From: Teichococcus coralli
GTDB lineage: Bacteria; Pseudomonadota; Alphaproteobacteria; Acetobacterales; Acetobacteraceae
NCBI RefSeq assembly: GCF_009829925.1
Contig: NZ_SNVJ01000008.1
Location: 1-64,000 of the forward strand
Direction: 5' to 3'
DNA length: 64,000 bases
A program made the translations under genes and the position numbers. Numbering within the stretch: the stretch's first letter is position 1; every line of letters starts with the position of its first letter. Below the pieces are notes generated by a model. The model worked only from the letters and a program-made list of their open reading frames with translations. It was not told the DNA's origin and did no database searches. This document shows positions 17,140 to 27,167 of this stretch, piece by piece.

Positions 17140-17898
17140 TCAGCCGAGGCTTTCCTCCAGCGGCGCAGCGGACGCGGCGTAGGGCCGTGGTTCGGCGGGC
17201 CTGCGGCCTGGAGTGGCTGGCATGCGCAGTTCCGCCACCACCGGCAGGTGATCCGAGGCCGCCCTTCCCGCCATGTCGCGCCAGCTCGGTCCCAGCAGGC
17301 CGGCCGGGCGGCAGAAGATCTCGTCGAGCCGCAGCATCGGGAAGCGCGAGGGGAAGGTGCGGTGCGAGGTGCGGGCCGGCAACAGGGGCGAAAGGCTGCG
17401 CCAGACCGGGCCGCGCCAGCTCCAGTCGTTGAAGTCGCCCATCACCACCGCCGGGCCTTCCATCTCGCGCACCAGCCGCGCCAGACGGCGGGCCTGCCGG
17501 TGACGCTCGGCCTGCTTCAGTCCGAGATGCGCCGCGATGACGCCAAGGAGGCCTCCCGGCGTGCGGATCCGAGCGCAAAGGGCCGCGCGGGGTTCCCGCC
17601 CCTCCACGGAAAGGTCATGCACCGCGGGATGCTCCATCGGCCACCGGCTGAGCAGCATGTGCCCGTAGGCGCCGTCATGGGCGCGGATCGTCTCGGCATG
17701 CATGGCATGGCCGGCGAAGTGCTCCCGCAGCACGGTGAAGGGCGATGGCCTGCTGCCGCGGCCCCGCGCCTCGACCTCCTGCACGGCCAGCAGGTCGGGC
17801 TGGTGGCGGCGGATCAGGCCGAGCACGCGCTCCAGGTCGTACCGCCCGTCCGGACCGATGGCCGAGTGGATGTTCCAGGTCATCGCCCGCAGAATCAT
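17140..17898 (-). CDS. Endonuclease/exonuclease/phosphatase (EEP) family hydrolase
   Basis: A 252-residue EEP-fold protein without a signal peptide. Catalytic motifs are visible: MTWNIHSAIG at the N-terminus, AVQEVEAR with the metal-binding Glu, GDFNDWSW, LDEIFCR and SDHLPVVAEL near the C-terminus. This family includes DNases, sphingomyelinases and lipid phosphatases. The absence of helix-binding insertions and the close link to a phospholipase D suggest a phosphodiester or phospholipid substrate rather than DNA repair. Its start overlaps the upstream PLD-VTT stop (ATGA) and has a strong GCAGGAGGAAG binding site, so the pair is one operon. The exact substrate is unknown. Confidence 0.82.
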   Translation of the reverse strand: MILRAMTWNIHSAIGPDGRYDLERVLGLIRRHQPDLLAVQEVEARGRGSRPSPFTVLREHFAGHAMHAETIRAHDGAYGHMLLSRWPMEHPAVHDLSVEGREPRAALCARIRTPGGLLGVIAAHLGLKQAERHRQARRLARLVREMEGPAVVMGDFNDWSWRGPVWRSLSPLLPARTSHRTFPSRFPMLRLDEIFCRPAGLLGPSWRDMAGRAASDHLPVVAELRMPATPGRRPAEPRPYAASAAPLEESLG

Positions 17899-20105
17899 GC
17901 TTCCTCCTGCGCGGAACGGCGGCGGAAGCGGCCCACCAGCATCTGCAGCCCGTAGGACAGCACCCCCCACGCCACCAGCACCAGCACGAAGCCGAGGATG
18001 TCGGTCAGGGAGGGGTCCTTCATGATGCGCAGCAGCCGGTCCCCGAGGGCCGTCATCAGCAGCAGCCCGGGCGCCAGCCCGAGCGCCGTGCCGGCCATGT
18101 AGTCCACCATCGGAATGCGGATCGCGCCCGCCACCAGGTTCACCAGGGTGAAGGGCGCAACCGGCATCAGCCGGACCATGGTCACCGCCATGATCCCGTT
18201 GCGCGCGATGCTGCGGCTGATCCGGTTGATCCGCGGGCCCATCAGCTTGCGCAGCATGTCCGGCCCGACCCTGCGGCCGACCAGGTAGGTCACGAAGGCG
18301 CTGACCAAGGCGCCCACCGCCGCATACATCAGGCCGGGCCAGAGCCCGAACGCCGCCGCCGTGGCGACGATCAGCACGTTCACGGGAAAGGCGAGCAGGC
18401 CCAGGACCATGAACAGCCCGAGCGCCATCGCCGGCCCCCAGGCGCCGTTCACGCTCTGCAGGGAGGCGGTGAAGGTCTGGGGGTCGAGAAAGCCGGCCAG
18501 CGGCGTGTAGCGCCAGGCGACGCCGAGCAGCAGGATCGGCCCCGCCACCAGCGCAATGCGAAGCCAAAGGGGCATGAGATGGGGGTGTCCGTTCCCAGCG
18601 GTGAAGTCGGCCAGCAGCATGGCGGAACCAAGCGGGCGGACCGGATCCGCCACCGCCTCGATCGGCGGCAGGCCTTCGCCCTCTTCCAGTGTTCCATCCT
18701 GGATCGGCAGCAACTGGCGGCGCCGGGTTCCCAGCCGGTCGAGCGCGGCAAACAGGGAACCTTCCCGTGTCGCCTCCGCCACCTGCTCGGGCGTGGCGCC
18801 CAGATGCTCGGCGAGGAAGCGGTCGCGCACACCGCGGATCCCCGCGCGCTCCGCCTCGCTGCGCGCCTCGATCACTAGGTCGCACTCGCTGTCGGTGGCC
18901 ATGGAGCGGTTGCAGAGATTGGCCGAGCCGACGCGCAGCAGCCGGTCGTCCACAATCATGACCTTGGAATGGACCATGACATCGGCCTGCGAGCCGCGCC
19001 GGCCACCGACATGGGGGTAGAGCAGCCGCACCCTGTCCATCACCCCGGCGCGGCGCAGCACCTCCGTGAAGCGGATTCGGCCGGCCAGCATGGTCCGGTG
19101 TTCAAGCCAGGTGTGGTGGGTCCTGGGCCCCAGCAGGACGGCTTCGAGCGCCGGCCGCGCGCGAAGCCGGCCGGCCAGGCGGCGCGCCAGGGCGAGGTTG
19201 GTGAGAAACTGGTTCTCGATGTAGATGCTGCGCTCGGCCGCGTCGATCATGTCCTCGAAGAGCCGCTCCACCTCGCGGACCTCCGGCTCGTCCTCGAAAC
19301 TGCCCATGGTGCGGGCGACGCCGATCTCGACGTCCTGGAAGTCCGGCACAACGCCGTTGGGCCAGACATCCGGCCCGCCCATGCCGGGCGAGGGCGGCGG
19401 CAGCTCCTCGCAGGCGCCGCGCACCCAGCGCGCGCGGAACAGCTCGGCCAGGGCGGCGGCCGCGGCGCCGTCCACCATGATCTGCGTGTCGTGGAAGGGC
19501 GGGTAGGTCTCGTCCCGCGGATCCATGCGATGCGGGTTGTGGATCCGGTGCTCGGGCGTGTCCCAGCGGCGGATGGTCAGGTCCAGGCCGCCGGAAAAGG
19601 CGAGGCTGTCATCCACGATCGCCAGCTTCTGGTGGTGCGAGGCGCCAAAGGCAATCTCGTCGTCGAGGCAGAGCTCGATCTGCCACGGGGTGTTCCATTG
19701 CAGGCTGAGCGCCGGCAGCAGTTCCCGCTCCAGCGCGTAGAGCACGGAATAATCCCAGAGCAGCAGCTTGATCCGCAGTTCCGGCCGGCGCTGGACCAGT
19801 GCCGCCAGAAAAGGTCCAAGCGTTGCCGGGAGACCGTCCGACGCCTCTCCGCTGGGGCCGACCAGCGGCGTACGGCTGTCGATGTCCCAGCCCGCGATGA
19901 GGATGCTGCGGCGGGCCTTCTTCATCGCCTCCCGCAGCGTGCCGAAGTAGTCCGCCGCGTCCATCAGCACCTTGGCGCGCGACGCACGCTCCAGCCGCCA
20001 GACATTGTCGCCGGGGCGGAGCAGCCTTGGGTCGTCCTGCGCTGCATCGGCCGCAAGGATGCCGGCCGGGCGAGGCTGCCTGGCGATATCGATCAGATTG
20101 CCCAT
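17895..20105 (-). CDS. Phospholipase D family protein fused to a C-terminal VTT (DedA/TVP38-type) membrane domain
   Basis: A two-part protein of 736 residues. About residues 45-450 carry two HKD motifs, HHQKLAIVDD (about 157-166) and HSKVMIVDD (about 379-387), as in cardiolipin synthases and other PLD transphosphatidylases. From about residue 515, several hydrophobic helices with the VTT signature follow (FPVNVLIVATAAAFGLWPG, then RLMPVAPFTLVNLVAGAIRI). Such domains belong to the DedA/TVP38/TMEM41 group, some members of which scramble or flip lipids. The fusion suggests that phospholipid head-group exchange or cleavage is coupled to lipid movement in the inner membrane; this is inference. The ATG at 20105 directly follows a GTG (20108) and either could be used. 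It overlaps the EEP gene. Confidence 0.85.
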   Translation of the reverse strand: MGNLIDIARQPRPAGILAADAAQDDPRLLRPGDNVWRLERASRAKVLMDAADYFGTLREAMKKARRSILIAGWDIDSRTPLVGPSGEASDGLPATLGPFLAALVQRRPELRIKLLLWDYSVLYALERELLPALSLQWNTPWQIELCLDDEIAFGASHHQKLAIVDDSLAFSGGLDLTIRRWDTPEHRIHNPHRMDPRDETYPPFHDTQIMVDGAAAAALAELFRARWVRGACEELPPPSPGMGGPDVWPNGVVPDFQDVEIGVARTMGSFEDEPEVREVERLFEDMIDAAERSIYIENQFLTNLALARRLAGRLRARPALEAVLLGPRTHHTWLEHRTMLAGRIRFTEVLRRAGVMDRVRLLYPHVGGRRGSQADVMVHSKVMIVDDRLLRVGSANLCNRSMATDSECDLVIEARSEAERAGIRGVRDRFLAEHLGATPEQVAEATREGSLFAALDRLGTRRRQLLPIQDGTLEEGEGLPPIEAVADPVRPLGSAMLLADFTAGNGHPHLMPLWLRIALVAGPILLLGVAWRYTPLAGFLDPQTFTASLQSVNGAWGPAMALGLFMVLGLLAFPVNVLIVATAAAFGLWPGLMYAAVGALVSAFVTYLVGRRVGPDMLRKLMGPRINRISRSIARNGIMAVTMVRLMPVAPFTLVNLVAGAIRIPMVDYMAGTALGLAPGLLLMTALGDRLLRIMKDPSLTDILGFVLVLVAWGVLSYGLQMLVGRFRRRSAQEEA

Positions 20106-20139
20106 CACCCCGCTGCAACGCGGCGAGGCAGAAAAAGTG

Positions 20140-21000
20140 TCAGGCTTCGGTACGCGGTGGAATCATGACCGGCATGTTGTCCAATAGCCTGACGCTTCCC
20201 AGGTGGGCGGCCACGATGAGCCGCGCCTCCCCCGATGCGCCGGCCGGCCAGGGCTGCAGGCTTTCCGGCACCACCAGGGCCAGGTAGTCGACGCGAAACC
20301 CCTGCGCCTCAAGCGCCCTTCGCTGGCGCCCCATCGCGGGCTCGCGCGGCGCTCCGCCGGCGAGCGCCGCCGCGAGCGCTTCCAGGGCGCGGGGCAGCCG
20401 GCCCGCCTCGCCGCGCTCCTCCGTCGAGAGGCGCTGGTTGCGGGAGGACAGCGCCAGGCCATCGCCGTCCCGCACCGTGGGCAGGGGCAGGATCCGGACG
20501 GGCAGGTGCAGGTCGGCCGCCACCCGGCGGATCACCTGGAACTGCTGCCAGTCCTTTTCCCCGAAGACCGCCAGGTCGGCCCGGGTCATCATGAAAAGCT
20601 TCGTGCAGACGGTGGCCACGCCGCGGAAATGGCCCGGGCGGGCCGCGCCCTCCCAGCCTTCGGCGGGGCCGGCGGGCTCGATGCGGGTGGCGTCGCCGGG
20701 TGGATACATCACCGCCGGCGTGGGCAGCCAGACGAGGTCGCAGCCGGCCTGGCGGAGCTTCTCCAGGTCGCCGGCTTCGTCGCGCGGGTAGCGGGCGAGA
20801 TCCTCCTGCGGGCCGAACTGGAGCGGGTTGACGAAGATGGAGACGATGACCCGGTCAGCCTCGCGCCGCGCCGCGTCCACCAGGGCGGTGTGGCCGGCAT
20901 GCAGCGCCCCCATGGTCGGCACCAGGCCAATGCGCTCGCCCCGGGCGCGCCAGGCCTGCGTCGTCGCCTTCAGCCCCGCCAACTCCCGCTCGACCTGCAT
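20140..21000 (-). CDS. panC: Pantothenate synthetase
   Basis: Condenses D-pantoate and beta-alanine with ATP to give pantothenate (vitamin B5), the coenzyme A precursor. It has 286 residues. The nucleotide-binding HAGH lies at residues 34-37 in LVPTMGALHAGH. FVNPLQFGPQEDL, FGEKDWQQFQVIRR and the SSRNQRL block are all present. The ATG at 21000 is preceded by GGAGGGGAG, a strong binding site that rules out a longer upstream start. No panB is adjacent. It diverges from trpS. Confidence 0.95.
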   Translation of the reverse strand: MQVERELAGLKATTQAWRARGERIGLVPTMGALHAGHTALVDAARREADRVIVSIFVNPLQFGPQEDLARYPRDEAGDLEKLRQAGCDLVWLPTPAVMYPPGDATRIEPAGPAEGWEGAARPGHFRGVATVCTKLFMMTRADLAVFGEKDWQQFQVIRRVAADLHLPVRILPLPTVRDGDGLALSSRNQRLSTEERGEAGRLPRALEALAAALAGGAPREPAMGRQRRALEAQGFRVDYLALVVPESLQPWPAGASGEARLIVAAHLGSVRLLDNMPVMIPPRTEA

Positions 21001-21077
21001 CGCTCCCCTCCACGCGCACTTCCCGGACTGAGTGCCGCCGACGGGTCGCCGGCGCAAGGGTGCGGGTGCGCGATGGC

Positions 21078-21106
21078 TTGACGTGCGCCGCCCCGCGCGG
21101 GATCAC
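21078..21106 (+). promoter_or_regulatory. Candidate trpS promoter
   Basis: TTGACG (21078-21083, 5 of 6) and GATCAC (21101-21106, 3 of 6) are separated by 17 bp. Transcription would start near 21113, leaving a leader of about 23 nt with GAAAGG before the ATG at 21136. It lies in the divergent panC/trpS gap. Confidence 0.5.
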
Positions 21107-21135
21107 GCCCAGCGCCAGGCCCGAAAGGTACGACG

Positions 21136-22137
21136 ATGCAGCGTGTTTTCTCCGGGATTCAGCCCTCCGGCATCCCCACTCTCGGCAACTACCTGGGCGC
21201 CATCCGCAACTGGGTGCCCATGCAGAACGGGGATGCCTCGCTCTTCTGCGTGGTGGACCAGCACGCCATCACGGTGTGGCAGGACCCGAGGGAGCTGGCG
21301 CGGCAGACGCGCGAGATGGCGGCGGCGCTGATCGCCTGCGGCCTCGACCCGGAGCGCTGCATCCTCTTTGTGCAAAGCCACGTGCCGGCGCATGCGCGGC
21401 TCGCCTGGATCTTCAACTGCGTGGCCCGCATTGGCTGGCTGAACCGCATGACGCAGTTCAAGGACAAGGCGGGCAAGGACCGCGAAGGCGCCTCGGTCGG
21501 CCTCTACGTCTATCCCAACCTGATGGCGGCCGACATCCTGGCCTACCACGCCACCCAGGTGCCGGTGGGCGACGACCAGAAGCAGCACCTCGAGCTGGCC
21601 AACGACATCGCCCAGAAGTTCAACCACGACTACGAGGTGGACTTCTTTCCGACCATCCAGCCGCTGATCCAGGGCGTCGCCGCCCGCGTGATGTCGCTGC
21701 GCGACGGCACGAGGAAGATGTCGAAGTCGGACCCTTCCGACCAGTCGCGCATCAACCTGACCGACGACGCGGACACGATCGCCCTGAAGATCCGCCGCGC
21801 GAAGACCGACCCGGAGCCGCTGCCGGAAGAGGCCGCGGGCCTGGAGAGCCGGCCGGAGGCGCGCAACCTCGTGGGCATCCTGGCCGCGATCTCCGGGCGC
21901 AGCCCCGCCGAGGTGCTGCGCGAGCATGCCGGGCAGGGCTTCGGCACCTTCAAGGGTGTGCTGACGGACGCGCTGGTGGCGCATCTCGGGCCGATCCAGG
22001 CCGAGATGCAGCGCCTGCTGGCCGACCCGGCGGCAGTGGATGCCGCCCTGCGCCGCGGTGCCGACAAGGCGGCCGCCATCGCCGACCCGATCGTGCGCCG
22101 CGCCGAGGAACTGGTCGGCTTCCTGCCGCCGCGCTGA
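21136..22137 (+). CDS. trpS: Tryptophan--tRNA ligase
   Basis: A class I synthetase of 333 residues that charges tRNA-Trp. The HIGH-equivalent is TLGN in [11 protein letters not shown] (residues 12-21). KMSKS is at about 194-198 in [16 protein letters not shown]. The [18 protein letters not shown] block is typical. It is monocistronic: divergent from panC and convergent with ispDF across a shared hairpin. Confidence 0.96.
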   Translation: MQRVFSGIQPSGIPTLGNYLGAIRNWVPMQNGDASLFCVVDQHAITVWQDPRELARQTREMAAALIACGLDPERCILFVQSHVPAHARLAWIFNCVARIGWLNRMTQFKDKAGKDREGASVGLYVYPNLMAADILAYHATQVPVGDDQKQHLELANDIAQKFNHDYEVDFFPTIQPLIQGVAARVMSLRDGTRKMSKSDPSDQSRINLTDDADTIALKIRRAKTDPEPLPEEAAGLESRPEARNLVGILAAISGRSPAEVLREHAGQGFGTFKGVLTDALVAHLGPIQAEMQRLLADPAAVDAALRRGADKAAAIADPIVRRAEELVGFLPPR

Positions 22138-22161
22138 ACGCGGGGCAGGGGGTGACGAGCG

Positions 22162-22184
22162 GCCGGCCTGACCCTCAGGCCGGC
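22162..22184. terminator. Bidirectional hairpin between trpS and ispDF
   Basis: GCCGGCCTGA-CCC-TCAGGCCGGC is a perfect 10-bp stem with a 3-nt loop, placed 24 bases after the trpS stop. The right arm contains the ispDF stop codon and last codons. The symmetry and the convergent genes suit a shared terminator, although no T tract is present on either side. Confidence 0.6.
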
Positions 22185-23323
22185 AGAAGCAGGGTGGCGG
22201 CGGCCTGGGCGGCGATCCCCTCGCCGCGCCCGGTGAAGCCCAGCCGCTCGGTGGTGGTGGCCTTCACCGACACCCGCCCGACGGGGATGCCGAGCAGCTC
22301 CGCCACCCGCGCCCGCATCGCCTCCGCATGGGGGGCGATCTTCGGCCGCTCGCAGATCAGCGTCAGGTCCACATGCGTCAGGATGCCGCCGCGGGCCGTG
22401 ACGCGGCCGGCGGCGTGGCGCAGGAAGGCGGTGCTGTCGGCATCCTTCCACTGCATGTCGCTGGGCGGGAAGTGGCGGCCGATGTCGCCTTCGGCCAGGG
22501 CGCCGTAGATGGCGTCGCAGAGCGCGTGCAGGCCCACATCGGCGTCCGAATGCCCGTCCAGCCCGAGCGGATGCGGGATGGTGACGCCGCACAGGATGAG
22601 CGGGCGGCCTTCCACCAGCCGGTGCACGTCGAAGCCGGTGCCCATGGCAGGCAGGAGGCGCGGCAGCAGGGACGCCTCGGCGCGGGCGAGATCCTCGGGA
22701 TAGGTCACTTTCAGGTTGCTCTCCGATCCGGGCAGCAGCGCAACGGGCAGGCCGGCGGCCTCCAGCAACGCGGCATCGTCGGTGGCTTCTTCGCGCGCCG
22801 CGCGGTGCGCGTCCAGCAGCGGGGCGAAGCGGAAAGCCTGCGGCGTCTGCGCGCGGAAGAGCCCGGCGCGTGGCACGGTGCGCAGGATCCGGCCCTCCGC
22901 GCCTGCCTTCAGCGTATCGCTGACGGGCTGGGCGGGAATCGCGCCGGGGAATTCCTCCAGCGCCCGCAGCAGCGCCGGCACGGTGCCAGCGGGGAGGAAG
23001 GGACGGGCGGCGTCATGCACCAGCACCACGTCGGGGGGCGCGCTCGCCAGCGCCTCCAGCCCCGCGCGCACGCTGGCCTGTCGGGTCGCGCCGCCCTGGA
23101 CCGCGCGCAGGCAGGGCAGGCCAGCCAGCACCGCCTCCGCCTCCTGCCCCTCGGCGGGACCGGCGACCACCGGCAGCAGGGCGTTCACCCCGCCATCGGT
23201 GAGAAGGGCCTCGGCGGCATGGCGCAGGATTGGGCGGCCTGCGAGAGTAAGGTACTGCTTCGGCCGCTCGGCGCCAAAGCGGCTGCCGGAGCCGGCAGCC
23301 ATCAACAGGGCAATGACACGCAT
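22175..23323 (-). CDS. ispDF: Bifunctional IspD/IspF (MEP cytidylyltransferase / MECDP synthase)
   Basis: A fusion enzyme of the non-mevalonate isoprenoid pathway, 382 residues. The IspD part (about 1-222) adds CMP to MEP; it shows [27 protein letters not shown] and AQTPQAFR. The IspF part (227-382) forms the cyclic diphosphate; it begins [10 protein letters not shown] and shows DGHSDADV and [18 protein letters not shown]. IspDF fusion is common in alphaproteobacteria. Only a weak binding site precedes the ATG at 23323. It diverges from dusB across 168 bp. Confidence 0.95.
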   Translation of the reverse strand: MRVIALLMAAGSGSRFGAERPKQYLTLAGRPILRHAAEALLTDGGVNALLPVVAGPAEGQEAEAVLAGLPCLRAVQGGATRQASVRAGLEALASAPPDVVLVHDAARPFLPAGTVPALLRALEEFPGAIPAQPVSDTLKAGAEGRILRTVPRAGLFRAQTPQAFRFAPLLDAHRAAREEATDDAALLEAAGLPVALLPGSESNLKVTYPEDLARAEASLLPRLLPAMGTGFDVHRLVEGRPLILCGVTIPHPLGLDGHSDADVGLHALCDAIYGALAEGDIGRHFPPSDMQWKDADSTAFLRHAAGRVTARGGILTHVDLTLICERPKIAPHAEAMRARVAELLGIPVGRVSVKATTTERLGFTGRGEGIAAQAAATLLLPA

Positions 23324-23453
23324 GGCGCGGACCCTATCCGGCTGGTGCCGCGGCGCCCAGGAAAGATTGAGCGGGAGGGCGGCGAAGGAAGTTCCAGGCG
23401 GCGCCAAACCGGTCAGGTGCGGAATTTTGCCAACGGCCCGGGCTGTTTGCTCA

Positions 23454-23482
23454 TGGACGGATCGGGGTCTTGTCACTAGATT
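23454..23482 (+). promoter_or_regulatory. Candidate dusB-ntrBC promoter
   Basis: TGGACG (23454-23459, 4 of 6) and TAGATT (23477-23482, 4 of 6) are 17 bp apart. The predicted transcription start falls only a few bases before the ATG at 23492. The message would then have a very short leader, or the in-frame ATG at 23507 would be used. No sigma-54 type GG-N10-GC element stood out. Confidence 0.4.
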
Positions 23483-23491
23483 GCCCAAATC

Positions 23492-24574
23492 ATGAGCATC
23501 GCCCCCATGCCTTCCACGGCCGCGCCGCCGGTGTTGCGGCCGATCACGGTCGGGCCGATCCGCATCGAGGCCCCGGTCATCCTGGCGCCCATGTCGGGCG
23601 TCACCGACCTTCCCTTCCGCCGGCTCTGCCGCGAGTTGCAGGCGCCCATGGTGGTCAGCGAGATGATCGCCAGCCAGGCCATGGTGCGGGAGAACCGCCA
23701 GACGCTGAAGATGGCCGAGGTGGACGGCTTCGGCGGCCCGGCCAGCGTGCAGCTCGCCGGCTGCGACCCGGTGACCATGGGCGAGGCGGCGAAGCTGGCG
23801 GCGGATCGCGGCGCCGCCATCGTGGACATCAACTTCGGCTGCCCGGTGAAGAAGGTAGCGGTCGGCCAGCAGGCCGGCAGCGCCCTGATGCGGGACGAGG
23901 TGCATGCCGCCCGCCTGCTGGAGGCGACGGTGAAGGCCGTCTCCGTGCCGGTCACGCTGAAGATGCGCATGGGCTGGGACCACAGCAGCCTCAACGCCCC
24001 GCGCCTGGCCAAGATCGCCGAGGAGTGCGGCATCCGCATGGTGACGGTGCATGGCCGCACCCGCCAGATGTTCTACACCGGCACCGCCGACTGGGCCTTC
24101 GTCGCCCAGGTGAAGCAGGCGGTGGGCATCCCGGTCATCGTCAACGGCGACATCCTGACCCCACAGGACGCCGCCGAGGCGCTGCGCCAGTCCGGCGCGG
24201 ACGGCGTGATGATCGGCCGCGGCTGCTATGGGCGCCCCTGGCTGCTGGCCCGCACGGCCGCCTACCTGACCACCGGCGCTGAACTGCCCGAGCCCGACCT
24301 GGCCACGCAATACGGAATCCTGCTGCGGCACTACCGCTCCATGCTGGACCACCATGGGACGCATCCCGGCGTGCGGCTCGCCCGCAAGCACCTCGCCTGG
24401 TACTCCAAGGGCCTGCCCGGCTCGGCCGAGTTCCGCGTCCAGGTCAATCGGGCGGAGACGCCCGAGGCTGCCGAGGCGCTGCTGGAAGCCTTCTATCGCC
24501 CGCTGATCGAGCAAGGGGTGGAAGCGGTTCGGGACGCCTTCCGGGACCCGGAGCAGGATGCGCTGGCGGCATGA
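23492..24574 (+). CDS. dusB: tRNA-dihydrouridine synthase (NifR3)
   Basis: An FMN enzyme of 360 residues that reduces uridines in the tRNA D loop; the DusB/NifR3 group. The TIM barrel shows [15 protein letters not shown], the catalytic Cys in [11 protein letters not shown] (about residue 116), [20 protein letters not shown] and [10 protein letters not shown]. It is the first gene of the classic nifR3-ntrB-ntrC order. Its stop overlaps the ntrB ATG (ATGA). Co-location with ntrBC is conserved, but a mechanistic link is not established. Confidence 0.94.
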   Translation: MSIAPMPSTAAPPVLRPITVGPIRIEAPVILAPMSGVTDLPFRRLCRELQAPMVVSEMIASQAMVRENRQTLKMAEVDGFGGPASVQLAGCDPVTMGEAAKLAADRGAAIVDINFGCPVKKVAVGQQAGSALMRDEVHAARLLEATVKAVSVPVTLKMRMGWDHSSLNAPRLAKIAEECGIRMVTVHGRTRQMFYTGTADWAFVAQVKQAVGIPVIVNGDILTPQDAAEALRQSGADGVMIGRGCYGRPWLLARTAAYLTTGAELPEPDLATQYGILLRHYRSMLDHHGTHPGVRLARKHLAWYSKGLPGSAEFRVQVNRAETPEAAEALLEAFYRPLIEQGVEAVRDAFRDPEQDALAA

Positions 24575-25721
24575 ACGGCCCCGTCCTCTCCTTCCGCCGG
24601 CCGGAGGAAGGCAGCATCGTGGAGCCTGACGCCGGGGCGCTGCTCGCCGCGCTGCCCGTGCCCGTGGTGGTGCTGGATGCGCAGGACCGCTTCCGCTCGG
24701 CCAACCCGGCGGCGGAGCAGTTCTTCGAGCTTTCCGCCGCCACGCTGGCGCAGCACGGCCTTGCCGACCTGATCCCGCCGGATAGCCGCCTTTTCGCCCT
24801 TGTGGCGCAGGTGCGCACGCTGGATGCCCCGGTTTCCGACCACGACCTGACGCTGGAAAGCCCGCGCCTGCACCGTACCGGCGTGGCGGCGCATGGCGCG
24901 CCGCTGCCGGAGCTGCCTGGGGCCGTGGTGCTGACGCTGCAGGACGGCAGCAAGGCCCAGAAGCTGGAGCGGCAGCTCGACTTCCGCGGCGCGGCGCGCG
25001 GCGCCTCGGCCATGGCGGCGATGCTTGCGCACGAGGTGAAGAACCCGCTCTCCGGCATCCGCGGCGCGGCGCAGCTCCTGGAGCAGTCGGCCAGCGAGGC
25101 GGACCGCGAGCTTTGCACCCTGATCCAGGACGAGGCCGACCGCATCCGCAGCCTCGTGGAACGGATGGACATGTTCTCCGAGCGCCCGGTCGAGCGTGCG
25201 CCCGTGAACATCCATGAAGTGCTCGATCATGTCCGGCGCATCGCCGGCCGGGGCTTCGCCAGCCACCTGCGGATCGTCGAGGACTATGACCCCTCGCTGC
25301 CGCCGGTCTTCGGCAACCGCGACCTGCTGGTGCAGATCCTGCTGAACCTGGTGAAGAACGCCGCCGAGGCGGTGGACCCCCAGACCGGCGAGATCCACCT
25401 CTCCACCGCCTACCATCATGGCGTGCGCATCGCGATCCCCGGCTCGCGCGAGCGGGTCCATCTGCCGTTGCAGGTCCGCGTGCGCGACAACGGCCCCGGC
25501 ATCCCGGAGGACGTCCGCGCGACGATCTGGGAGCCCTTCGTCTCCACCAAGCGTGGCGGGCAGGGGCTCGGGCTGGCGCTCGTGGCCAAGCTCGTCACCG
25601 ACCAGGGCGGCCTGATCGAGTGCGACAGCCGCCCGGGCCGCACCGTCTTCCGCCTTTCCCTTCCGATGGTGCCGCCCGGCTTCGCCGGCCCTCCCATTGG
25701 CCATCCCAAGACCCGCGACGA

Positions 25722-25725
<4 letters not shown>
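24571..25725 (+). CDS. ntrB: Nitrogen regulation sensor histidine kinase NtrB
   Basis: A cytoplasmic two-component kinase/phosphatase of 384 residues without membrane spans. It has an N-terminal PAS domain (about 20-130) and an H-box [19 protein letters not shown] with phospho-accepting His154. The ATP-binding domain shows [12 protein letters not shown] (N box), [10 protein letters not shown] (G1) and GGQGLGLAL (G2). In this family the balance of kinase and phosphatase activity is set by the PII protein according to nitrogen status. It overlaps dusB by 4 bases upstream and ntrC by 4 bases downstream. Confidence 0.94.

Positions 25726-27163
<1,438 letters not shown>

Positions 27164-27167
<4 letters not shown>

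Noticed and set aside
17262-17269. GGGAAGGG on the minus strand left of the dif-like site
   Set aside because: Single exception to the octamer polarity; it lies within a minus-strand gene and does not change the overall pattern.
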